NCBI GenBank assembly: GCA_020861125.1
Contig: JAJBSZ010000282.1
Span: forward strand, 1-7,391
Reading direction: 5' to 3'
DNA length: 7,391 bases
Source of the DNA: Planctomycetota bacterium
GTDB lineage: Bacteria; Planctomycetota; SZUA-567
Made by a program: the position numbers and the translations under genes. Position 1 is the first letter of the stretch, and the number at the start of each line of letters is the position of its first letter. The notes under the pieces are model-generated. The model was not told where the DNA came from. It was given only the letters and a program-made list of their open reading frames with translations, and searched no databases. Shown here piece after piece: positions 1-6,823 of this stretch.

Positions 1-1185
1 TGGGCCGGATCCACCAACCCCAGATCGGCCTCCAGCCCGACGCGAAGCGCCCCCTTGCGGTGCGCCAGGGAGAAAACGTCGGCTGTGTCCCTGGCCAGCC
101 GGGCCAATAGGGTCGGCGACAGGCCGCGGCGGACCACGCCCTGATCGTAGACCACCTGGAAGATGTGTTGGATACCGCTGATGCCGCCCCAGGCGCCGAG
201 GACGCCGTGGGCCGCCTGGTCCTTTTCGTCGGCGCGGCAGGGAGAGTGGTCCGACCCGACGCTGGCGAGGGTGCCGTCCAGGAGGTATTCCCACAATCCG
301 TCGCGGGCGGCCGGCTCGCGGAGCGGCGGTGCGCACTTGAAGATCGACCCGTCCCGGACCACGTCGTCCCGGCTGAACGCAAGGTAGTGGCCGCAGGTCT
401 CGCCCGATACGCGGAGACCTTCCGCCCGGGCCCGGCGGATCAATTTCCGCTACCCGGGGGTGGCTCACGTGGCAAATATGCACCCGGGCGCCGGTGTCAC
501 GAGCCAGTTCGATGACGCCGGCGGTGGCAATGACCTCGGCGGAGAGAGGCCGCGAGTCCAGGAAGTCGCTCCAGTCGGCGGCCGCACCCTTGCGCGCCGC
601 CACCGCCGCCTCGGCCGCCTTGATGATCGAATAGTCCTCGCAGTGGAAACCGCCCAGGCCGTCGAACTCACGGATGGTCAGGAGCGCCTCACGGGCTTGG
701 CCCAGGGAGATCGAATCGTAGTCGGGCGACACCGGCCCGATGAAAGCCTTGAAGCCGACGACGCCGGCGCGGTCCAGTGCCGCCAGTTCCCCCAGGTTGC
801 CGCTCACCAGACCGCCCCAGAAGGCGTAGTCGGTATGGCTGCGGCCGGCCAGCGCCGCCTCCTTGGCGGCGAAGATGGCCGGGGTGGTGAGGGCCGGCTC
901 GTTCTGCAGCGGCATGTCGATGATGGTGGTGACCCCACCGATGGCAGCTGCGGCGGAGCCGTGGGGGAAATCCTCGCGCCAGGTAAATCCGGGGTCGTTG
1001 AGATGGGCATGGGAATCCAGGAGGCCGGGAAATACCAGTTTGCCGGCGGCGTCGACGGTCTCGCCAGCCTCCAGGCCGCTGCCGTCACCCACCAGAGCGA
1101 TGCGGCCGTCCCGGATCAGGATGTCAGCCGGGAACACGGCATCGGCGGTGACCACCGTGCCGCCGGATACTTTCAGATCGTACAT
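1..1185 (-). pseudogene. allB: Allantoinase-like cyclic amidohydrolase, frameshifted and cut by the window edge
   Basis: Zn-dependent amidohydrolase of the allantoinase/dihydroorotase/hydantoinase family. Allantoinase hydrolyses allantoin to allantoate in the cytoplasm. The start at 1185 has an ideal AAGGAGG site 5 nt upstream. Frame 1 encodes 246 residues (1185 to 448) with the metal-binding SHAH (His59, His61), GFKAF (Lys146, the position of the carboxylated Lys in E. coli AllB), a HCED His at 181 and the VHICHVSH strand. At about 447 the family-like sequence moves to another frame: codons from 446 down to 3 read LIRRARAEGLRV, GETCGHY, CAPPLRE, the catalytic SDHSPC and GAWGGISG, all typical of AllB. 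Removing one G of the coding strand near 447 joins the halves as VA-KLIRRARAEG. About 394 of the usual ~450 residues are in the window. Neither frame meets a stop before the edge, so the unrepaired product would have a wrong C-terminal half lacking the catalytic Asp. Last visible gene of the operon. Substrate (allantoin versus hydantoin) is inferred from motifs and neighbours. Whether the frameshift is biological or a sequencing error is open. Confidence 0.82.
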
Positions 1186-1190
1186 GGTTT

Positions 1191-1197
1191 CCTCCTT
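1191..1197 (-). promoter_or_regulatory. Ribosome binding site of the allB-like gene
   Basis: Coding-strand AAGGAGG, 5 nt before the ATG at 1183-1185. It is close to a perfect anti-16S match and fixes the start, where the protein begins MYDLKVSGGTVV as expected for the family's N-terminal beta strand. Confidence 0.8.
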
Positions 1198-1346
1198 GAC
1201 TGTGGCGGTCCCGGCGCACGGAACCGCGCGTTCTGGGGCAGCAGCGGAAAAGGAGGGCCGTCGTGTCCAGGCCGAGGCGGAGCGAGAGGATGCGGACAAA
1301 TTCTGGTTCGGTACCCGGCAAACCGGCAACAACCGGGCGGAGACTG
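1198..1346. other. Spacer between permease and allB-like gene, no gene or clear terminator
   Basis: The longest gap inside the operon (160 bases including the ribosome binding site of the next gene). I see no convincing promoter. The only structure is a weak set of CCGG repeats around 1315-1336 that can form 4-5 bp stems with no T-run behind them. A 65-residue minus-strand reading frame overlapping the allB-like start (from 1321) resembles nothing and has no ribosome binding site that I can see. Confidence 0.4.
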
Positions 1347-2948
1347 TCAGCCGGCGCGGCCGAAGAGCATGATCAGGCAGCCGGTCAATACGGCGCACAG
1401 GACCGATACGCCGAGGAGTTTCCGGATGATCACCCCCTCCTGCCCGACCACCCCGGCGGTGGTGGCGCCGAGCATTACCTTGGACGGCGAAATCATGCAG
1501 CCGAGGGCGCCGCCACTGGTCTGGGCCGCGAGAATCACCGCCACATCGAAGCCGGTGAGCGCGGCGGTGGCGCTCTGGAAGCCGCCGAACAGGATATTGG
1601 AACTGACATTCGACGACGACATGAACGCCCCCAGCACCCCCACCAGCGGCGACAGGCCGCCGTACCAGCTGCCGGTGAGATCGGCGGCGGACTGGGCCAG
1701 CACGTCCGTCTGGCCGGTGCCGCCCATGACCTTGCTCATGCCGATGAGGAGCACGACGGACAAGGACGCCGGTACCGCCTTCTTCCAGGTGGCGCCGAGG
1801 GCGGCCCGGAACCCGGCGGCGGCCAGGACACCCTGCCGCCGGTAATACCATGCCGCCAGCAAGGCCGACAGCAGCAGGAAGAAACCGGAGTGGATCAGCC
1901 AGGCGATGGGCGAATACAGGGCGGCGCCGTCACTGACATAGCCGAGGCCGGTCACGTGCCCGGAGAAGGGAAAACCGGTTACCAGCAAACCGCCCAGAAA
2001 GGATTTCAGCGGTCCAACCAACAGCACCACGAGGGAGATGACGGTGAGGGCATAATACGGCAGCATCGCCTGGTGCAGGCCGAGGGCGCTCGCAGCGGCG
2101 GCTTGGCCGTCCGCCGCCGGCTCCAGGATGGGACTGTCGTTTCCGTATCCGGCCACGGCGTAGCGGCGCAGTTTCGCGAGCAGGAGACAGGCTCCCAGAG
2201 CGAGGGTGGTGGGCACCACCGTGGCCAGGGACGGCAGGCCAGCCGCCAGCAGCAATTGGCCGCCGCCCATGATCAGGCCGAGAACCGCCACCGCGGGCAG
2301 CCCGTGCCGGACGCCGCGCCCGCCGCCAAAGAAGGCGCAGATGAACAGGCCGGCCAGGACATTCATGAAAAACAGGAAAATGCCGGACCACACCGCCGCC
2401 GCCAGCCACTGCTCCGGCGGCAGATCCACCTGCTGGACGAGGGCGTCCCAGGCCAGGGCCAGGGTGCCGAAGGTGTTGGCCCAGCCGTGGCCGAGGAGCG
2501 GAATCGCCACCGCCCAGAGCGGGCGGACGCCGATGGCGATGAGAAGCGGCGCGGTGACGGCGATGGGCACACCGAAGCCGGAAGGCCCCTGAAGAAAACT
2601 GGCAAAGCACCAGCCGAGGGCCAACACCTGCAGCAGCCGGTCGGGGATGAGGCGCGTCACCTCGCGGCGGATGGCCGGGAATGCTCCCGCCTGCAGGCTG
2701 ATTTCATAAATGAGGATAGCCGGAAAGATGACGATGATGATGGAAACGCTGTTCCACACCCCCTTCAGGGTTTCACCGCCGATGTGCGCCGGGGAAGCCC
2801 GATAAAAAATCACCGCCACCACCGCGGCCACGGCGAAGCCGGCCACCGCCGCCCGCACCGCCGTCCATTTGAGGCCGATCAGCAATACCAACAGCGCCGC
2901 GATGGGCAGCATCGCCGTCGCCGTCAGCGTTAGGTCGGGAACCAGCAT
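1347..2948 (-). CDS. LctP-family (lactate permease) transporter
   Basis: 533-residue polytopic membrane protein of the lactate permease family (LctP, TC 2.A.14, which includes LldP and GlcA at about 550-560 residues). These are inner-membrane secondary carriers for 2-hydroxy- and 2-oxo-monocarboxylates. Family signatures: SFLQGPSGFGVPIAV (about 117-131), equivalent to the EGAAGFGTP motif of LldP; GAFMSSSNVSSNILFG (440-455), equivalent to GAFLTGSNTSSN; AAQTSGGALGCMISPSKVMLG region (474-494); and VGQEG (501-505). Long hydrophobic stretches lie throughout, beginning at residues 12-27 and 31-48. The start at 2948 is set by AAAGGAG 4 nt upstream; an in-frame extension to 3038 would run into the DUF1116 gene and is not hydrophobic. 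It lies 55 nt after the DUF1116 stop and before the allB-like gene, so it is probably co-transcribed. From context it may carry allantoin, oxalurate, glyoxylate, lactate or oxamate. Family is sure; substrate is inference. Confidence 0.9.
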   Translation of the reverse strand: MLVPDLTLTATAMLPIAALLVLLIGLKWTAVRAAVAGFAVAAVVAVIFYRASPAHIGGETLKGVWNSVSIIIVIFPAILIYEISLQAGAFPAIRREVTRLIPDRLLQVLALGWCFASFLQGPSGFGVPIAVTAPLLIAIGVRPLWAVAIPLLGHGWANTFGTLALAWDALVQQVDLPPEQWLAAAVWSGIFLFFMNVLAGLFICAFFGGGRGVRHGLPAVAVLGLIMGGGQLLLAAGLPSLATVVPTTLALGACLLLAKLRRYAVAGYGNDSPILEPAADGQAAAASALGLHQAMLPYYALTVISLVVLLVGPLKSFLGGLLVTGFPFSGHVTGLGYVSDGAALYSPIAWLIHSGFFLLLSALLAAWYYRRQGVLAAAGFRAALGATWKKAVPASLSVVLLIGMSKVMGGTGQTDVLAQSAADLTGSWYGGLSPLVGVLGAFMSSSNVSSNILFGGFQSATAALTGFDVAVILAAQTSGGALGCMISPSKVMLGATTAGVVGQEGVIIRKLLGVSVLCAVLTGCLIMLFGRAG

Positions 2949-2952
2949 GCGT

Positions 2953-2959
2953 CTCCTTT
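2953..2959 (-). promoter_or_regulatory. Ribosome binding site of the LctP-family gene
   Basis: Coding-strand AAAGGAG followed by ACGC and ATG (2946-2948). It selects the MLVPDLTL start over the longer open frame that reaches 3038. Confidence 0.75.
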
Positions 2960-3003
2960 GTCCTCCGTCGGGCTGTCCATGCGGCCGCGCGGCTGCACCG
3001 TGT

Positions 3004-4440
3004 CTAGGAATGGTACGCCGGCAGATATTTTTTGGCAAAGGCGGTGAGGGCCTCGGTCATGATCGCCATGGGTGGGGTGACGATACCGGCTCCCACCTGC
3101 CCCACCCCGGGCAGGCGGTGGGCGACGCCGGTGTTGATTACCGGCAGCACGCCGGTGGCTACCACCCGGCGGATGTCGATGGCCGAGGGGATGCCGGTGA
3201 AGTCCATGTTGGGGATGGGCATGTCCGGATTGTCGCCGACGCTGATCCGCCGCATGGATTCGGTGTACCGCACCGCGTCCGCGGCGCCGCCGGCACCGAC
3301 GAAGCGCACCACCGCCGGGGCGGCGCCCATGGCGAAGCCGCCGATGCCGAAGCATTCGACGATGGCCGAGTCGCCCATGTCCGGATTGGCGTCGTCCTCG
3401 CTGAAACCGGGGAAGTAGAGGGCCTGCGGCTTCAGGCACGGCGCCTGGCACCACTCCCCTTCCAGCCCCGAGACGTTGATGCCGAAATTGACCCCGTTCC
3501 GGCTCATGGCGGTGATAACGGTGCTGTAGGGTATGTCCCGGAGCGGATCCATAATCGACTTGCAGGCGGCCATGGCCAGGTTGAGGAAAAACTGTTCGTT
3601 CTTGCCGGCGAGGAATTCCACCGCCTTGCGGCCGTCCGGGCTGCCGCCGAGGGCGGCTTGAAATGAGCCGGCGATGGCCTTGTGGAAATTCAGGCTGGCG
3701 GCGACATTCCGCTGGTGCATCTCGTCGCCCATGGCCAGGGACTGAGCCATAATGTTCTTCAGGTTGACGCCGCCGCAGTCCAGGAGCGCCTGGTCCAGAG
3801 CCGGAGCGAGGACGGTTTCAATCCACTTCAGGTTGGCGATTACCGTGTCGTCGTTGGCGCCGAAGCGCATGACCTTGCCGATACCTTCGTTGATGGTGCA
3901 GAAGGCCTGGTTGCCGAAGGGCTCGTTTTCCACCACAAACACCGGCATGGAGTAGGAGATCATCCCGGTCATCGGACCGACCGCGCCCTGGTGGTGGTTG
4001 GGCCCGTAGGTGATTTTGCCGGCGTCCATCAGGGCCTCGGCTTCGCTATCGGTGGCGGCCAGTCCTTCGTACTTGATGGCGCCGACAAAGGCGCCGCGCA
4101 TCGGCCCGCACATGTCCCCCCAGGCAATGGGCGGCCCGGCGTGAAAAATGGTGGTTTTCGTCATACCCGGAATGACTTCGTGGGCCGGGCGCACCCGCTT
4201 CAGGATCGGCAGGCAGGCGCGGAGGCGGTCGAACGCCTCGCGGTTGGCCCGGTCGATCCGCGACTCGCCGTTCTCGTCCAGGCATTCCGTATCCAGCCGG
4301 AACAAAAGCTCCACCAGGGCGGTATCACCGCCCGCCGGGGGCGTCCAGTCGAGATGTACGAACGGCGTCCCGCTCTCGGCCAGCGCCTTGTCAAACACGT
4401 CCACACCCACTGCCGCTACCCGCAATCCGTTGTCAGCCAT
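3004..4440 (-). CDS. allG: DUF1116 protein, YlbE/AllG-like oxamate carbamoyltransferase component
   Basis: 478-residue soluble protein of the DUF1116 (YlbE) family. In E. coli the homologue is reported, with FdrA/AllF and AllH, to be needed for oxamate carbamoyltransferase in anaerobic allantoin use; individual roles of the subunits are not something I can assign from sequence. Conserved-looking blocks: an N-terminal segment of about 40 residues ending HLDWTPPAGGD (about 29-39), HAGPPIAWGDMCGP (100-113), GPNHHQGAVGPMTG (146-159), GDEMHQRN (238-245), MSRNGVNFGI (312-321), GDSAIVECFGIGGFAMG (356-372) and INTGVAHRLPGVGQVGAG (435-452). The start chosen is ATG at 4438-4440 with GGAG 6 nt upstream; a GTG at 4450-4452 would overlap that site. 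It begins 28 nt after the fdrA stop, so the two are almost certainly one transcript and probably subunits of one enzyme. Length and sequence look intact. Family assignment is strong; reaction is by homology and synteny. Confidence 0.9.
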   Translation of the reverse strand: MADNGLRVAAVGVDVFDKALAESGTPFVHLDWTPPAGGDTALVELLFRLDTECLDENGESRIDRANREAFDRLRACLPILKRVRPAHEVIPGMTKTTIFHAGPPIAWGDMCGPMRGAFVGAIKYEGLAATDSEAEALMDAGKITYGPNHHQGAVGPMTGMISYSMPVFVVENEPFGNQAFCTINEGIGKVMRFGANDDTVIANLKWIETVLAPALDQALLDCGGVNLKNIMAQSLAMGDEMHQRNVAASLNFHKAIAGSFQAALGGSPDGRKAVEFLAGKNEQFFLNLAMAACKSIMDPLRDIPYSTVITAMSRNGVNFGINVSGLEGEWCQAPCLKPQALYFPGFSEDDANPDMGDSAIVECFGIGGFAMGAAPAVVRFVGAGGAADAVRYTESMRRISVGDNPDMPIPNMDFTGIPSAIDIRRVVATGVLPVINTGVAHRLPGVGQVGAGIVTPPMAIMTEALTAFAKKYLPAYHS

Positions 4441-4446
4441 CGCTGT

Positions 4447-4450
4447 CTCC
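4447..4450 (-). promoter_or_regulatory. Ribosome binding site deciding the DUF1116 start
   Basis: Coding-strand GTGGAG lies 6 nt before ATG 4438-4440. The same bases include a possible GTG start (4450-4452, giving METAMADN). Because the GTG is part of the Shine-Dalgarno site, the ATG is preferred. Confidence 0.6.
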
Positions 4451-4468
4451 ACGTGGTTTTATGCCGCT

Positions 4469-6001
4469 TCAGAAGGTCCTGGGGGTCCCGGCCACCGCTC
4501 GGGCAGCGTAGCGCGCCGCCGCCGCGTTGGAGCCCAGCACGGTAACGCCCGCCCGGGACAAGGCGTCCCATTCGGTTGAAAGGGACGGCACGTCCTTGTC
4601 CGTGCCGCACACCGACGCCACCACCACCGTTTCCCGGCTGCGGCCGTTGCTCTCGCGATCGGCCCGGGCCAGCGCTTCCACCGCCAGCCGCCCCTGCTCC
4701 GGATGGGACCCAAAGCCGATGACCATATCCATCAGCACCACCGACACCGACGGGTCGACGAGGGCGGCCACCAGGCGGTCCATCTTCAGATCCGGGGCCA
4801 TCATCGGATGCGGGCGGCCGACGGTGAATTCGTCCTCGCCCAGGTCCCAGAACACATGGCCGGTGAAGGTATCCCGGCCGCCGATTTTCCGGTAGCCCGC
4901 CACCGTCAGGTTGCTGGCCTTGTCGCCCTGGAGGAGCGGGCCGCATATTTCCGCCGCCTCCTGGCAGAGGGTACCGCCGCCGAAGATGCCGCAGAGAAAA
5001 CCGCCACGCGCCGGCCGGGGTTCCGCGTCCATTGCCTGAAGGCTGGCGCCGGGCTGGAAATGCCGGGCCGCCGCCACCGCCAGTTCGGTGAGATCCCGGG
5101 CCGTGGTCAATCCTGCCGCCGCTTCCGCCGTGTAGTCGTCAGCGCCAATATAATGAATGAACACGGGCATGCTCAGGCCGCGGCAGCGTTCGCGGATGGC
5201 GGCCCGGGTTTTCGGTCCCGGGGGTTTCCCCAGGAGGACCAGGGCCTTGGTCTCCGGATCCGCCGCCAGGCGATCGATGGCGGTGAAGGTGGTGATGCCA
5301 CCGATGTCGTCCTTCAGATCACGTCCGCCGGTGCCGTAGGCCTGGCGGATACCCACCCCCATGCGATCCAGCAAGCAGATCACCTCCTGCAGGCCGGTGC
5401 CGGATGCGCCGACGACCCCCACCGGTCCGGGGGCGACGGCATTGGCAAAAGCCAGCGGCGTGCCGTCGATGATGGCTGTGCCGCAGTCGGGGCCCATCAC
5501 CATGCGGCCTTTGGCGCGAGCCAGGCGCTTGAGGGCAAGTTCGTCGGCAAGGGAAATATTGTCGCTATACAACATGACGTCCATCCCCGCCGCCAGGGCC
5601 TCCGCCGCTTCATAACGGGCATAATCGCCGGCGACGGAAATGAGGGCCAGGTTCAGGCCTGGCATCGCCCGTGCCGCCTGCTCGAGGGTAGTGGGGACGG
5701 TTTCGCCGGCGGCCGCGGCCGGTTTCTCCGGCGCTTCATCCAACAGGCGCAGCACCAGCGCCACCGCCGCTTCCGCCGCATCGCCTTCTCCCTGTATGGC
5801 GATGGCCAGATCGTTGGCGCGGGCGGCCTCGATCTCCGGCGTCATCAGACCGGAAGCGGTGAACAGCTCCTTGTTCCGCTCCGTCGCCATCATGGCCGAA
5901 ACCGCACCGACGCCGCTTTCCCGGGCGGCCTGGGCCGACAATTTCATCAAAAATATGGAATCGCGGTAGGTATTGGGCTTGATCACTGTCTGTAGAGCCA
6001 T
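4469..6001 (-). CDS. fdrA: FdrA/AllF, succinyl-CoA synthetase alpha-like subunit for oxamate carbamoyltransferase
   Basis: 510-residue protein of the FdrA family, built on the CoA-binding and ligase folds of succinyl-CoA synthetase. The E. coli homologue FdrA (proposed name AllF) is tied to oxamate carbamoyltransferase, the step that yields oxamate and carbamoyl phosphate from oxalurate. Matches to FdrA include LALISVAGDYA (118-128), VMLYSDNISLADE (142-154), GRMVMGPDCGTAIIDGTPLAFAN (165-187), VGVVGASGTGLQE (194-206), GTGGRDL (223-229), GIFGGGTL (338-345), FTVGRPHPM (392-400) and DMVIGFG (425-431). The start at 6001 has AAGGGG 6 nt upstream; another ATG two codons earlier sits directly against that site, and an open extension to 6157 would cover the promoter and has no family-like sequence. 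First gene of the operon, behind a sigma-54 type promoter. It is about 45 residues shorter than the ~555-residue E. coli protein, at the C-terminus. No frameshift seen. Confidence 0.93.
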   Translation of the reverse strand: MALQTVIKPNTYRDSIFLMKLSAQAARESGVGAVSAMMATERNKELFTASGLMTPEIEAARANDLAIAIQGEGDAAEAAVALVLRLLDEAPEKPAAAAGETVPTTLEQAARAMPGLNLALISVAGDYARYEAAEALAAGMDVMLYSDNISLADELALKRLARAKGRMVMGPDCGTAIIDGTPLAFANAVAPGPVGVVGASGTGLQEVICLLDRMGVGIRQAYGTGGRDLKDDIGGITTFTAIDRLAADPETKALVLLGKPPGPKTRAAIRERCRGLSMPVFIHYIGADDYTAEAAAGLTTARDLTELAVAAARHFQPGASLQAMDAEPRPARGGFLCGIFGGGTLCQEAAEICGPLLQGDKASNLTVAGYRKIGGRDTFTGHVFWDLGEDEFTVGRPHPMMAPDLKMDRLVAALVDPSVSVVLMDMVIGFGSHPEQGRLAVEALARADRESNGRSRETVVVASVCGTDKDVPSLSTEWDALSRAGVTVLGSNAAAARYAARAVAGTPRTF

Positions 6002-6007
6002 GGACAT

Positions 6008-6013
6008 CCCCTT
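6008..6013 (-). promoter_or_regulatory. Ribosome binding site of fdrA
   Basis: Coding-strand AAGGGG, 6 nt before the ATG at 5999-6001. An alternative ATG at 6005-6007 abuts this site and is unlikely to be used. The site therefore gives the start MALQTVIKPN. Confidence 0.6.
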
Positions 6014-6075
6014 GTAACGCTGCTGGATGGCGGGTGGAAAGGATCGCTCGGTGTCGATGATCGTCTGCTCTTTAT

Positions 6076-6091
6076 TGCAACTGGACTGCCA
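6076..6091 (-). promoter_or_regulatory. Sigma-54 (RpoN) -24/-12 promoter of the fdrA operon
   Basis: The coding strand reads TGGCAGTCCAGTTGCA. The RpoN consensus is TGGCACG-N4-TTGCW. The -24 TGGCA and -12 TTGCA blocks are exact, and the GG and GC dinucleotides are separated by the required 10 bases; only two less constrained positions differ. Transcription would start near 6065, leaving a leader of about 64 nt before the fdrA ATG. No sigma-70 promoter of comparable quality is visible here. Such promoters need an activator bound upstream; candidate sites lie at 6184-6240 and 6251-6270. The activator gene is not in the window. Confidence 0.72.
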
Positions 6092-6183
6092 AGACCGCGC
6101 AGAAGGGACTGCGTTGCCGGAACGGTGCCTATCCGCCGGATATTCGGTAAATCCCATGGTATTTATGATCCGACAAAGTACTA

Positions 6184-6240
6184 ATGCCCCTTATTCTTCA
6201 GGGCATCGGCACCCCATCGGGGCATCATTGCCATAGTGCC
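6184..6240. repeat. Clustered TGCCCC/GGGGCA inverted repeats upstream of the fdrA promoter
   Basis: Nested dyads: ATGCCC 6184-6189 with GGGCAT 6201-6206; ATGCCCC 6184-6190 also with GGGGCAT 6219-6225; GGCAC 6208-6212 with GTGCC 6236-6240; and CCCC 6212-6215 with GGGG 6219-6222. The pairings overlap and exclude each other if folded as RNA. The block lies upstream of the predicted sigma-54 start, at about -120 to -175, so protein binding to DNA is the likelier use. A terminator for leftward readthrough from the transposase is possible (GATGCCC...GGGCAT then TAGTACTTT on the minus strand), but the T-run is poor. Confidence 0.45.
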
Positions 6241-6250
6241 AAGCCGAAAC

Positions 6251-6270
6251 CTATGGCGCGAGCGCCATAG
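6251..6270. promoter_or_regulatory. 20-bp palindrome, candidate enhancer (activator) site
   Basis: The plus strand reads CTATGGCGCGAGCGCCATAG: two exact 9-base arms around GA. It is centred about 195 bases upstream of the predicted sigma-54 start, in the usual range for an enhancer-binding protein. No T-run follows on either strand, so it does not look like a terminator. It could instead belong to the degenerate insertion sequence to its right. Confidence 0.45.
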
Positions 6271-6413
6271 GGAACGCGCTCCAAGTGGCGGTCGCCACCG
6301 AGTGGTTACGCGGGTTCTGGCCATCCGGGGGTGGGTTTCCAGTATTTCGGTATAGTGGTGCCCAAGGACATGGTGCTGTGGGCCCGAGCCCGCGTATCGG
6401 TCTGGCAGGGTGG
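6271..6413. other. Gene-free stretch between the control region and the transposase remnant
   Basis: I find no gene here. Short open frames on both strands look compositional and resemble nothing. If the insertion sequence were complete, the C-terminal two-thirds of its transposase would fall here, but I see no later DDE motifs (no second Asp or terminal Glu block) in any frame. The only structure noted is GTGGCG-GT-CGCCAC at about 6284-6297. Confidence 0.35.
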
Positions 6414-6812
6414 TCAGTTGGGACCTGGAGCCGGCCGGGTGGGCCGTGCCTTTTCCCGGCCCTGGGCGGAGAGGAGAATAGCACCACTGGCGGTGGTGGA
6501 TTCGTCATCCAGCCACGACCAGTCGATGCTTTTTAACCCGGTGTCGCGGGCGAGGATGCCGGCATCCCGCAAGCGGTGAAATACTCCGGCTTTGAGCCAT
6601 TTTTGGTAACGGTCGTGGACGGTGGAACTGGGACACAGTCCGGTATCATTCAACGCATTCCACTGGCACTGATACCGAAGAACAAACAGGATGGATTCGA
6701 ACACCAGGCGATCGTCCTTGGGTTTCCTGCCGCCGCCACGGGGGTGGGTATTTTGTCGTTCCGGAATAAACTTACGGATTTCCTCCCAAGTCTCGTCAGT
6801 GATGCTGGCCAT
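6414..6812 (-). pseudogene. Truncated IS5-family (ISL2-like) transposase, N-terminal part
   Basis: 132 residues, against about 250-280 for a whole IS5-family transposase. Residues 1-80 match the N-terminal DUF4096 domain: MASITDETWEEI, a GGGRKP basic patch (26-31), the VFESILFVLRYQCQWNAL helix (37-54), SSTVHDRYQKW (62-72) and F..LRDAG. Next comes IDWSWLDDESTT (96-107), where the first catalytic Asp normally sits. After that the family-like sequence stops. The tail (GREKARPTRP) looks like a scrambled version of the usual GGEKTG-NPTDR block, so small indels as well as deletion are likely. GGAGG lies 6 nt before ATG 6810-6812, so the start is intact. It points toward the operon, and leftward readthrough into the control region is possible. 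I could not find terminal inverted repeats or a target duplication. It may have been cut during insertion or rearrangement. Confidence 0.8.
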
Positions 6813-6818
6813 TGCTAC

Positions 6819-6823
6819 CCTCC
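6819..6823 (-). promoter_or_regulatory. Ribosome binding site of the transposase remnant
   Basis: Coding-strand GGAGG followed by GTAGCA and ATG (6810-6812). It confirms the transposase start MASITDETW. Confidence 0.6.

Noticed and set aside
1315..1346. Terminator between the permease and the allB-like gene
   Set aside because: Only 4-5 bp stems from CCGG repeats and no T-run.
460..2933. Long plus-strand open frames (460-1845 and 1263-2933) opposite the amidohydrolase and permease genes
   Set aside because: They lie antisense to clearly recognisable protein families, have Gly/Arg/Gln-rich products of no family, and arise from the GC-rich codon use of the real genes.
6002..6157. N-terminal extension of fdrA to 6157
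   Set aside because: It would place the sigma-54 element inside coding sequence, does not resemble FdrA, and the start at 6001 has its own ribosome site.
6221..6239. A second sigma-54-like element (TTGGCAC then GGCAATG on the minus strand)
   Set aside because: The GG and GC dinucleotides are not 10 bases apart, so the spacing required by RpoN fails.
6251..6508. 85-residue minus-strand frame downstream of the transposase start
   Set aside because: Proline-rich out-of-frame translation with no transposase motifs and no ribosome site that I can see.
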